Source: Achromobacter sp. HZ34
Lineage (GTDB): Bacteria > Pseudomonadota > Gammaproteobacteria > Burkholderiales > Burkholderiaceae_B
Direction of reading: 5' to 3'
NCBI RefSeq assembly: GCF_002209485.1
Contig: NZ_NJIX01000003.1
Coordinates: 496,001 to 560,000 of the forward strand
DNA: 64,000 nt
The notes under the pieces are model-generated. The model was not told the origin of the DNA. It searched no databases and saw only the letters and a list, made by a program, of their open reading frames with translations. Positions within the stretch are counted from its first letter, which is position 1. Each line of letters opens with the position of its first letter. Of the stretch, positions 30,632 to 37,693 are shown piece after piece. A program made the position numbers and the translations under genes.

Positions 30632-31246
30632 TCAGCCGGCGGTGAAACGATAGAGCGCCAGCGTACTACGCCAACTCGGCATCAGGCGCACCTCGCGCTC
30701 GTGATTGAAGGTGGCGCGCTCCAGGATGCGCAGACCCAGCTGCTGCGCCAGACCTTCGAAATCGCGCAGCGTGCACAAGTGGATATTGGGCGTGTTGTAC
30801 CAGGCGTAGGGCATCTGGCCCGTCACCGGCATGCGGCCACGCAGGATCTGCCAGCCGTGCGGCCAGTAGCCGAAGTTGGGAAAGGACACCACGCCGTACT
30901 GCGCCACCCGCGCCATTTCGCGCAGGATGTGTTCAGTGTGATGCATGGACTGCAGCGTTTGCGACAGCACCACGGTGTCGAACTGCTGCGCGTCGAACAG
31001 CGCCAGGCCCTCTTCCAGGTTCTGCTGGATGACGTTGACGCCGCGCCGCACGCAGGCGATGACGGACTGGTCGTTGATCTCCACGCCGGCGCCGTTCACC
31101 TGGCGCTCGTCGCGCAGATGCGCCAGCAGTTCGCCATCGCCGCAGCCCAGGTCCAAAACGCGCGAGCCGGGCTGGACCCAGCTGGCGATGCGGGCCAGGT
31201 CGTTACGCAGGACGCCCGGCGCCGCGATGGAGGTCGATCCCGTCAT
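30632..31246 (-). CDS. metW: Methionine biosynthesis protein MetW (class I methyltransferase fold)
   Basis: 204 residues. The SAM-binding motif VLDLGCGDGELL lies at 30-41, followed by GAGVEIND; the middle VVLSQTLQSMHHTEHILREMARV and SFPNFGYW are MetW hallmarks. MetW pairs with MetX in many proteobacteria and is needed for full acyltransferase function. The ATG overlaps the metX stop by one base (TAATG), so the two are coupled. Confidence 0.94.
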   Translation of the reverse strand: MTGSTSIAAPGVLRNDLARIASWVQPGSRVLDLGCGDGELLAHLRDERQVNGAGVEINDQSVIACVRRGVNVIQQNLEEGLALFDAQQFDTVVLSQTLQSMHHTEHILREMARVAQYGVVSFPNFGYWPHGWQILRGRMPVTGQMPYAWYNTPNIHLCTLRDFEGLAQQLGLRILERATFNHEREVRLMPSWRSTLALYRFTAG

Positions 31247-32619
31247 TACAGCGCTCCCGCGTCGGGTGCCGCGGCGGCAGCGGTGGTCAAAGGCGCGGCC
31301 CCGGCCGCCGTCGTAGTCAAAGGCGCGGCCCCGGCCGCGCGTTCCGGCAGTCCCAGTTCGCGGGCGATGCGGTCATAGTAGGCGCGCAACACGGCGTGAT
31401 AGCGCGCGTCGTCCAGCAGGAACGCGTCGTGGCCGTGCGGCGCGTCGATTTCCGCGTAGGTCACCGGCCGGCCGTTCTTCAACAGCGCGCGCACAATCTC
31501 CCGCGAACACTCCGGCGGGAAGCGCCAATCGGTGGAAAAGGACACCAGCAGGAAGCCGGACTGCGCCGGCGCCAGGGCGCGCGCCAGATCGCCGCCATGC
31601 GTGCGGCCGGGATCGAAGTAATCCAGCGCGCGCGTGATCAGCAGGTAGGTGTTCGCGTCGAAATAGCGCGAGAACTTCTCACCCTGGTAACGCAGGTAGG
31701 ACTCGACCTCGAACTCGACGTCGTAGCCGTAACGGTAGGCGCCATCCGCGCCGGGCGCGCGCTGGTTGCGACCGAACTTCTCGGCCATGTCGTCCTGCGA
31801 CAGATAGGTGATGTGGCCGATCATGCGGGCCACCGACAGGCCGCGCCCCGGCACCGTGCCGTGTGCGTAATAATCGCCGCCGTGGAAATCCGGGTCGGTG
31901 ATGATGGCGCGCCGGGCCACCTCGTTGAAGGCGATATTTTGTGCCGACAGGCGCGGCGTGCTGGCGATGACCACGCAGTGCGCCACGCGCTCGGGCAGCA
32001 CCGTGGCCCAGCTCAGGGCCTGCATGCCGCCCAGCGAACCGCCCATCACCGCGGCGAAGCGCGCAATGCCGAAATGGTCGGCGACGCGGGCCTGCGCGTG
32101 GACCCAGTCTTCCACCGTCAACACCGGGAAAGCCGCGCCCCAGGGTGCGCCGGTATCCGGATTGATCGAAGCCGGTCCGGTGGAGCCGAAGCAGGAGCCC
32201 AGGTTGTTGATGCCGATGACGAAGAAGCGTTCGGTGTCCACCGGCTTGCCGGGGCCGACCATGTTGTCCCACCAGCCGATGTCCTTGGGATCCGCCGCAT
32301 TGATGCCGGCGACATGATGCGAGGCATTCAGCGCATGGCACACCAGCACCGCATTGCTGCGATCGGCATTCAGCGTGCCGTAGGTCTCGACGGCCAGTTC
32401 ATAGCGTGTGAGCGACTGGCCGCTGGCCAGCGGCAAGGGGGTGTCGAAAGTCAGGAATATCGGCGCGACCGTCCCCACGGAACCGGACGGCGGCGCGCCG
32501 GAAGAAACGGTATCAGGAACAGAAGCGGCGGGGTCGGCGGCGATCGGGGCGCCGGCCTGCGCCGGAATGGCTTCGGGCGTTACCGCGCCGACAGCCGGAT
32601 GCTGGATGGTTGCAGTCAT
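31246..32619 (-). CDS. metX: Homoserine O-acyltransferase MetX
   Basis: 457 residues, alpha/beta-hydrolase fold. Nucleophile Ser195 sits in [10 protein letters not shown], with Asp364 (FSTDWRF) and His397 (APHGHDAF) completing the triad. It acylates homoserine in the first dedicated step of methionine synthesis; betaproteobacterial members may use succinyl-CoA rather than acetyl-CoA, and I cannot decide which. The family is about 380 residues; this copy has some 50 extra Ala/Pro-rich residues before the core (after [10 protein letters not shown]) and a C-terminal tail made of a duplicated AAGAAPLTT unit. A SAM-II-like riboswitch covers its ribosome-binding site. Confidence 0.95.
   Translation of the reverse strand: MTATIQHPAVGAVTPEAIPAQAGAPIAADPAASVPDTVSSGAPPSGSVGTVAPIFLTFDTPLPLASGQSLTRYELAVETYGTLNADRSNAVLVCHALNASHHVAGINAADPKDIGWWDNMVGPGKPVDTERFFVIGINNLGSCFGSTGPASINPDTGAPWGAAFPVLTVEDWVHAQARVADHFGIARFAAVMGGSLGGMQALSWATVLPERVAHCVVIASTPRLSAQNIAFNEVARRAIITDPDFHGGDYYAHGTVPGRGLSVARMIGHITYLSQDDMAEKFGRNQRAPGADGAYRYGYDVEFEVESYLRYQGEKFSRYFDANTYLLITRALDYFDPGRTHGGDLARALAPAQSGFLLVSFSTDWRFPPECSREIVRALLKNGRPVTYAEIDAPHGHDAFLLDDARYHAVLRAYYDRIARELGLPERAAGAAPLTTTAAGAAPLTTAAAAAPDAGAL
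31286..31338. repeat. Tandem repeat (30-bp period) in the 3' end of metX
   Basis: A 23-bp block (GTCAAAGGCGCGG... on the plus strand) occurs exactly twice, at 31286-31308 and 31316-31338. It encodes the repeated AAGAAPLTT peptide at the C-terminus of MetX. Confidence 0.9.
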
Positions 32620-32682
32620 GCAGACCTCTTTAGCTGGATTTATGAGGCGCCCGCAAGCGGATCAGGCAAATCGGCGCCGAAC
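32617..32682 (-). promoter_or_regulatory. SAM-II-type riboswitch in the metX leader
   Basis: Read on the minus strand, a GGCGCC/GGCGCC stem (32673-32678 with 32646-32651) encloses a loop with GATTTG followed by GCTTGC, then come ATAAA and GCTAAAGAGG right before the metX ATG. These blocks, in this order, match what I recall of the SAM-II (SAM_alpha) consensus: GATTTG in loop 1, CTTGC at the stem, an A-rich loop and GCTAAA before the 3' pseudoknot strand. GATC in the loop can pair with GGTC downstream. The 3' strand is the metX Shine-Dalgarno (AGAGG), so SAM binding would block translation. The call is from recalled consensus, not a covariance search. Confidence 0.75.
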
Positions 32683-32857
32683 GAATTTGTGCGGGAATTC
32701 TACCACCAGGGGCGCCGACCACGGAACACGTCCGCCCCAGGGTGATTCGTGCGGCCGCTCGAATCGAGCGCGGTGAGCCGTCTCAGGATCAATGCTGGCC
32801 GGGGCCGGGAAATCGGCGCAAGATGGCTCGCACCCCTCCATCCCTACGGTTAACGTC

Positions 32858-33163
32858 ATGCTCAGACGCGCACTGTCACTGCGGGAGCACACCTGCCTGC
32901 ATTGGGCAGCCCTAGGCAAGCCCAGCCGCGAAATCGCCCAACTTCTCGGCGTCAGCGAAAGAACCATCAATTTCCACCTGCAGAACGCCTGCCACAAGCT
33001 GTCGGCCCGCAACCGGCGTGTCGCCGTCGTTACCGCGATTTCGCTGGGCCTGCTGGACCTGGACCAGTCCGGCAAGCCGACTCGCCCGGTTACTGGCGAA
33101 ACCGTAGCGAATGCACGAAGGTTTGCGCCTCGGCCCGCGGCAGCTTGTCCGCCGGGCCCGTAG
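32858..33163 (+). CDS. LuxR/GerE-type helix-turn-helix protein, HTH domain only
   Basis: 101 residues from ATG 32858 (MLRRALSLREHTCLHW). Residues 6-70 form a LuxR-type DNA-binding domain: LSLREHTCLHWAALGKPSREIAQLLGVSERTINFHLQNACHKL. The typical Glu of LTxRE is present as SLREH. There is no N-terminal receiver or autoinducer domain; the protein consists of the HTH plus a short Pro/Arg-rich tail. The last 74 bp overlap the 3' end of the converging lipoprotein gene, so the tail may be non-conserved. Divergent from metX (238 bp apart). Targets unknown. Confidence 0.75.
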   Translation: MLRRALSLREHTCLHWAALGKPSREIAQLLGVSERTINFHLQNACHKLSARNRRVAVVTAISLGLLDLDQSGKPTRPVTGETVANARRFAPRPAAACPPGP

Positions 33164-33677
33164 CCACCACTTCGATCAGCAGGTCTCCCCGCACCCAGAT
33201 CCGGGCCAGCAGCAGGACAGGCTTGCCGCCCGCCTCGCCCTGCACGGCGATATCCGTGCCGGCCGGCGGCAGGTCAGCCGGAGGCTGTGCCTTCAGGTTC
33301 TGGTACAGGGAACGCATCAGCGCCTTGGCCAGCGCCTCCCGGCGCGCGTCGGGCAGGCCCGCCAGGGAAGCGTGGCCGACCGCGAAAACCGCCTGGTCGA
33401 CCCGCGCCGCATCCAGCGTGTATGCCAGGGCACTGCCATCCAGGGTGATGTCGCGGCTTTCCGTGCGCACCCGCGCCGGAAAAGCGGCACGGGCGGCGCC
33501 ATCGGCCACGTCCAGCTCGCGCCAGTCGTAGGTCGGGCTGCAAGCGGACAGCGCCATGACCAAAATCCCGGCAAAAAAAGGGGCGAAAAGCGCGGCCAGA
33601 CGCGGGGCCGCAGACCGCACCAGAAACGCGGCCGACAAGGCAGCGCGCAGCGGCAGGAAAAGGGGCCTGGGCATCAT
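33090..33677 (-). CDS. Putative lipoprotein of unknown function
   Basis: 195 residues as drawn. A lipobox MALSAC gives the lipidated Cys near residue 46, which makes the leader too long; starting at GTG 33620 (MRSAAPRLAALF) would give a normal 27-residue signal. Neither start has a good ribosome-binding site. The mature part (about 150 residues) is a mixed alpha/beta sequence with YDWRELDVADGAARAAFPARVRTESRDITLDG, resembling uncharacterised betaproteobacterial lipoproteins. Upstream of gshA in the opposite direction; no role can be named. Confidence 0.75.
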   Translation of the reverse strand: MMPRPLFLPLRAALSAAFLVRSAAPRLAALFAPFFAGILVMALSACSPTYDWRELDVADGAARAAFPARVRTESRDITLDGSALAYTLDAARVDQAVFAVGHASLAGLPDARREALAKALMRSLYQNLKAQPPADLPPAGTDIAVQGEAGGKPVLLLARIWVRGDLLIEVVATGPADKLPRAEAQTFVHSLRFRQ

Positions 33678-33811
33678 GGCATATCGACCGGGAAAGCGCC
33701 GATAATACGCCAGCGGCAGGATTGTCCCCCGGCGGCGCAGGTTACTCGGCGCCCGTTCCCGGGGAACCCGTAAAATCCCCTTCCTTATCGCCTAATTTTG
33801 AAAAGCGCGCC

Positions 33812-35395
33812 GTGACCGATACCACCTCCCTTCGCCTCGCCCGCCTGCAAGACCATCGCGAATTGCTGGGCCATACCTTGCGAGGCATCGAAAAAGAGGG
33901 TCTGCGCGTGGATGAGCAAGGCCGCCTCGCGCGCACGCCCCATCCGGCGCCGCTGGGCTCCGCGCTGACCAACGAACGCATCACCACCGATTACTCAGAG
34001 TCCCTGCTGGAGCTGATCACCGGCACCCGCCAGGACGTGGCCAGCCTGATCGGCGAACTGGAAGACACCCACCGCTACGTCTATGCCAACCTGGGTGACG
34101 AGCTCATTTGGAACCAGTCCATGCCGGCCGATCTGCCGGCGGAAGCCGACATCCCCATCGCCTGGTACGGCAAGTCCAATACGGGCACCCTCAAGCACGT
34201 CTACCGGCGGGGCCTGGCGGAACGCTATGGCAAGACCATGCAATGCATCGCCGGCGTGCACTACAACTTCTCGCTGGACGATCGCCTGTGGCAGGTGCTG
34301 GACCTGCCCGGCGCCGACGACAAGGCGCGCCGTTCGGCCGGCTACATCGGGCTGATCCGTAATTTCTCGCGCTATTCCTGGCTGCTGATGTACCTGTTCG
34401 GCGCCGCGCCGGCGCTGGCGCGCGACTTCCTGCGCGGACGCGATCATCCGCTGCAGGCCCTGGATGCGCAGACCCTGTACCTGCCCTATGCCACCAGCCT
34501 GCGCATGAGCGACCTGGGCTACCAGAACAAGGCACAGTCGCAACTCAAGCTTTGCTACAACGACCTGTCCACCTTCCTGGAACGCCTGCATGCGGCGGTG
34601 ACGCAGCCTTGGGAGCCGTATCGCCAGATCGGTACCCAGCGCGACGGCGAGTGGATCCAGCTCAATACCAATGTCCTGCAGATCGAAAACGAGTACTACT
34701 CCAGCATCCGTCCCAAGCGCGCCACGCGGCGCGGCGAACGCCCCATGACGGCGCTGGCTGAACGCGGTGTGCAGTATGTGGAAGTGCGCTGCCTGGACAT
34801 CGATCCCTACGCGCCGGTGGGCATCTCCGCCACCACCAGCCGCTTCGTCGATGCCTTCCTGCTGTTCTGTGCCGCCAGCGAAAGTCCCTTCTTCCCCGCC
34901 AATGGTTTCTGTCAGCACAGCGCGGACAATTTCAGCGTGGTGGTGACCGAAGGCCGGCGCCCCGGCCTGCAGTTGAGCCGCGAGGGTACGCCGATCGCGC
35001 TGGCCGACTGGGGCCGCGAGCTGCTGGACCGCATCGCGCCCTATGCCCAGGTGCTGGACGACACCTATGGCGGCAACGCCTATCGCAGCGCACTGGCGGC
35101 CCAGTTCGAAAAAATTACCCAGCCTGACGCGACGCCCTCGGCGCGCCTGATCGACGACATGCGTAGCGCCAAGGCGTCCTTCCAGGAATTCACGCTGGCG
35201 CAAAGCCAGGCGCATGCACGGACCCTGCGCGCCACGCCGCTGCCCGCCGAAAAGACCCGGCAGTACGAGGAATGGGCGCGCGCCTCGGCAGCGGAACAGG
35301 CGGCCATCGAAGCGGCCGATGACGTAGATTTCGATACATATTTGGCACGCTATATGGAGGCCGCGCAGGCGCCGCTGGTACTGCCACGCGTATGA
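33812..35395 (+). CDS. gshA: Glutamate-cysteine ligase (proteobacterial type)
   Basis: 527 residues from GTG 33812 (VTDTTSLRLARLQDH), close to the E. coli length of 518; the upstream ATG would add an unrelated 30-residue leader. It catalyses the first, rate-limiting step of glutathione synthesis. Blocks RGIEKEGLRV, TDYSESLLELIT, MQCIAGVHYNFS, LGYQNKAQS, YVEVRCLDIDPYAPVGI and FCQHSADNFSVVVTEGR are those of the GshA family. No terminator was seen before the lipocalin gene 77 bp downstream, so co-transcription is possible. Confidence 0.94.
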   Translation: MTDTTSLRLARLQDHRELLGHTLRGIEKEGLRVDEQGRLARTPHPAPLGSALTNERITTDYSESLLELITGTRQDVASLIGELEDTHRYVYANLGDELIWNQSMPADLPAEADIPIAWYGKSNTGTLKHVYRRGLAERYGKTMQCIAGVHYNFSLDDRLWQVLDLPGADDKARRSAGYIGLIRNFSRYSWLLMYLFGAAPALARDFLRGRDHPLQALDAQTLYLPYATSLRMSDLGYQNKAQSQLKLCYNDLSTFLERLHAAVTQPWEPYRQIGTQRDGEWIQLNTNVLQIENEYYSSIRPKRATRRGERPMTALAERGVQYVEVRCLDIDPYAPVGISATTSRFVDAFLLFCAASESPFFPANGFCQHSADNFSVVVTEGRRPGLQLSREGTPIALADWGRELLDRIAPYAQVLDDTYGGNAYRSALAAQFEKITQPDATPSARLIDDMRSAKASFQEFTLAQSQAHARTLRATPLPAEKTRQYEEWARASAAEQAAIEAADDVDFDTYLARYMEAAQAPLVLPRV

Positions 35396-35472
35396 TCGAT
35401 GCACCGGCGCCGCCCCAGTAGCTTCCACTGGCGGCGCCGTCCTGCATCCATGGCCGTGAGGGGGGTATCACC

Positions 35473-36027
35473 ATGCGCAAGCCGCTGAATCTGACGTTGG
35501 CATACGGTGCCCTGGTGCTTGCGCTGAGCGGGTCTTGCACGGCCTGTATGGCGGCGCAGTCTGACCCGCCTCCCGTGCAGACAGTGGCCCAGGTCGACAT
35601 CTCCCGCTATCTGGGCAAGTGGTACGAGATCGCCCGCTATCCCCGTTTCTTCCAGAAGCAATGCGTCAGCGACGTGTCGGCGCAATATGTACCGCGCAAG
35701 GACGGCAAGGTCGAGGTGACCAATCGTTGCCGCAAGCGCGACGGCAGCATCGACGAGGCCCGCGGCGTGGCCGAGGTCGTCGACGGCAGCAACAACACCA
35801 AGCTGGAAGTGACCTTCATGCCGCCGTTCTCCGGCGACTACTGGATCATCGGCCTGGACAAGGAATATCGCTGGTCCATCGTGGCCTCGCCCAACCGCCG
35901 CTCCCTGTGGATCTTGTCGCGCACGCCGAACCTGGACAAACCCGAGCTGGATAAGGCGCTGCGCATCATCAGCACACAGGGGTTCGCGCTGGACAAGCTG
36001 CAGTACACCTCGCAGGACAACCCCTGA
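35473..36027 (+). CDS. blc: Bacterial lipocalin (Blc-like)
   Basis: 184 residues with AGGGGGG before the ATG. The leader (MRKPLNLTLAYGALVLALSG) is followed by cysteines at 22 and 25, but the LSGSCTAC context is only a loose lipobox, so it could be a lipoprotein or a secreted protein. The lipocalin signature GKWYEIARYPRFFQ (GxW motif) starts near residue 51, then YWIIGLDKEYRWSIVASPNRRSLWILSRTP completes the barrel. Blc proteins bind fatty acids or lysophospholipids in the envelope. It ends 21 bp before the converging STAS gene. Confidence 0.9.
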   Translation: MRKPLNLTLAYGALVLALSGSCTACMAAQSDPPPVQTVAQVDISRYLGKWYEIARYPRFFQKQCVSDVSAQYVPRKDGKVEVTNRCRKRDGSIDEARGVAEVVDGSNNTKLEVTFMPPFSGDYWIIGLDKEYRWSIVASPNRRSLWILSRTPNLDKPELDKALRIISTQGFALDKLQYTSQDNP

Positions 36028-36047
36028 TCCGCCGACGCCCTGCCATG

Positions 36048-36389
36048 TCAATGCGCCGTCAGGCGCGTGATGGCCTGCTCGCGCGTATCCGTCACGGTCA
36101 GGATCACCAGGAAGCCGCTGACATCGAACACCTCGCGCACGTGCGACGGCATGTCGCACAGCACTAGCGAGCCCGACTGCTGCTTCAGCCGCTTGGCGAG
36201 CACCAGCACCACCCGCAAACCCGCGCTGGAGATGTAGTTCAGCCGGGACATGTCCAATATGACCTGCCGTTCCCCCTTGTCGACCAGGGCAATGAGCTCC
36301 GCTTCGATGGCGCCGGCATTGGCGCTATTGATTTGCCCCTCGGGAGAAACGAGGAGGATGGAGCCGATTCGGGCTGTGGTGAGGCTCAT
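36048..36389 (-). CDS. STAS-domain anti-sigma-factor antagonist
   Basis: 113 residues from ATG 36389 (MSLTTARIGSILLVSPEGQI); GGGAG lies about 10 bases upstream. The whole protein is one STAS domain. The phosphorylatable loop is YISSAGLRV (residues 52-60), with Ser54 and Ser55 as candidates, in the position of the SpoIIAA/RsbV phosphoserine. In known systems such a protein is phosphorylated by an anti-sigma kinase and dephosphorylated by a PP2C phosphatase, freeing or trapping the sigma factor. A PP2C phosphatase is encoded 1.3 kb away on the opposite strand. No kinase is in the window. Confidence 0.9.
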   Translation of the reverse strand: MSLTTARIGSILLVSPEGQINSANAGAIEAELIALVDKGERQVILDMSRLNYISSAGLRVVLVLAKRLKQQSGSLVLCDMPSHVREVFDVSGFLVILTVTDTREQAITRLTAH

Positions 36390-36466
36390 GAGGAAATGCT
36401 CCCGTATATGCACGCCGGGCGACGCCGCCGCCGTTGCAAAACTTCTTATGTGACGGAAATGCGTTC

Positions 36467-36493
36467 CCGGTTCATTCCGCATGTGGGAACCGG
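36467..36493. promoter_or_regulatory. Inverted repeat in the STAS-alr divergent region
   Basis: CCGGTTC (36467-36473) and GAACCGG (36487-36493) are perfect inverted halves spaced by 13 bp in the 170-bp gap between the divergent STAS and racemase genes. Size and spacing suit a dimer-binding operator; the binding protein is unknown. Confidence 0.4.
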
Positions 36494-36559
36494 AATCGGT
36501 ATGGCATCCACATAGATGTTTCCAATTCCAAACAAGTCCGACATCAACGGCCTCTAACG

Positions 36560-37693
36560 ATGCTCCATTTTGCGATAGCTTCGACCGGCACGGGCGTGGT
36601 GGCCAGGGTGGATCCCGCCGCCATCACGCACAATCTGGAGCAAGTGCGGCGCCGCTTGGGCAAAGGCAGCAGCGCTGCCGCGGGTCCGCGCATCTGGGCC
36701 ACCGTCAAGGCGGACGCCTATGGCCATGGCATCCGCCACGTGGTTCCCGCGCTCGCCGGCGCCGACGGCCTGGCGGTGGGACAGCTGGCTGACGTCGCCG
36801 CCTGCCGTGACACAGGCTGGCAAGGCCCCATACTCGTCTACGGCGGCCTGCAGGACGTCATGGACGTCACGCAACTGGACCAGCCCGGCCTGCATCTGGT
36901 GATCTCCCATGCGGAACAGCTCGACTGGCTGGAAGCCCGCCCCCTGCATTGCCCGCCGCCCTGGATCTGGCTGCGCCATATCGGCGACCTGGGTTATTGC
37001 GGCCTGGCATACGACGACTACCAGGCGGCTTATGCGCGCTGCGTGCCCTGGCTGACGCGGGGCGACATCGCCGGCATCGGCCACTTGCAGCACTTCGCCG
37101 CGGCCGACACGCCCACCGGTATCGCGGCGGCCGCGGCGCGCTTCCGCGCCCTGACGGCGCCGCTACCGGGCCCGCGCAGCACCTGCAACAGCGCCGCGAT
37201 CCTGTGCCATTCCCAACATATGGCGACCACCGACTGGGTGCGCCCGGGCCGGCTGCTGTATGGCATCAGCCCCCTGCCCGACCGCCACGGCAACAGCCTG
37301 GGGCTGCGGCCCGCGCTGTCCCTGCATGCCCACGTGGCTGCCGTGCGCACCGTTGCGGCCGGCACCCCGATCGGCTATCACGGCGCCTTCATCGCCCCGG
37401 TCACCATGCGCATCGGGGTGATCAATTGCGGCTATGCGCACGGCTACCCCAGCCATCCCCCCAGCGGCGTGCCGGTCCTGGTGAACGGCCGGCCCGCGCC
37501 CGGCCTGGGCCAGGTGACGATGGATTGCATGCTGGTGGATCTCAGCGCCCACCCCGATGCCACCGTCGGTTCGCCGGTGGTGCTGTGGGGCACTCCCGCA
37601 CTGTCGGCGGAGCACGTGGCCGCGGCCTGCGGCGGCATTGCTCCCGAACTGCTCACGGGCCTGACCGGCCGTGTACCGATCCTCGCATCGTGA
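36560..37693 (+). CDS. alr: Alanine racemase-like PLP enzyme, divergent
   Basis: 377 residues from ATG 36560. Fold type III racemase: the PLP lysine Lys50 in WATVKADAYGHG, the second-base Tyr273 in IGYHGAF, Arg228 (VRPGRLLYGISP) facing the pyridine nitrogen and MDCMLVDL near the end are conserved. But the usual KxxTGMxRLG block (carbamylated Lys129 and substrate Arg136 of Geobacillus Alr) reads LRHIGDLGYCG at 138-148, without the Arg, and GYADGYPR reads GYAHGYPS. Activity or substrate may therefore differ from L/D-alanine. Its stop overlaps the phosphatase start (GTGA), an unusual partner for a racemase. Gene symbol is by family only. Confidence 0.85.
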   Translation: MLHFAIASTGTGVVARVDPAAITHNLEQVRRRLGKGSSAAAGPRIWATVKADAYGHGIRHVVPALAGADGLAVGQLADVAACRDTGWQGPILVYGGLQDVMDVTQLDQPGLHLVISHAEQLDWLEARPLHCPPPWIWLRHIGDLGYCGLAYDDYQAAYARCVPWLTRGDIAGIGHLQHFAAADTPTGIAAAAARFRALTAPLPGPRSTCNSAAILCHSQHMATTDWVRPGRLLYGISPLPDRHGNSLGLRPALSLHAHVAAVRTVAAGTPIGYHGAFIAPVTMRIGVINCGYAHGYPSHPPSGVPVLVNGRPAPGLGQVTMDCMLVDLSAHPDATVGSPVVLWGTPALSAEHVAAACGGIAPELLTGLTGRVPILAS

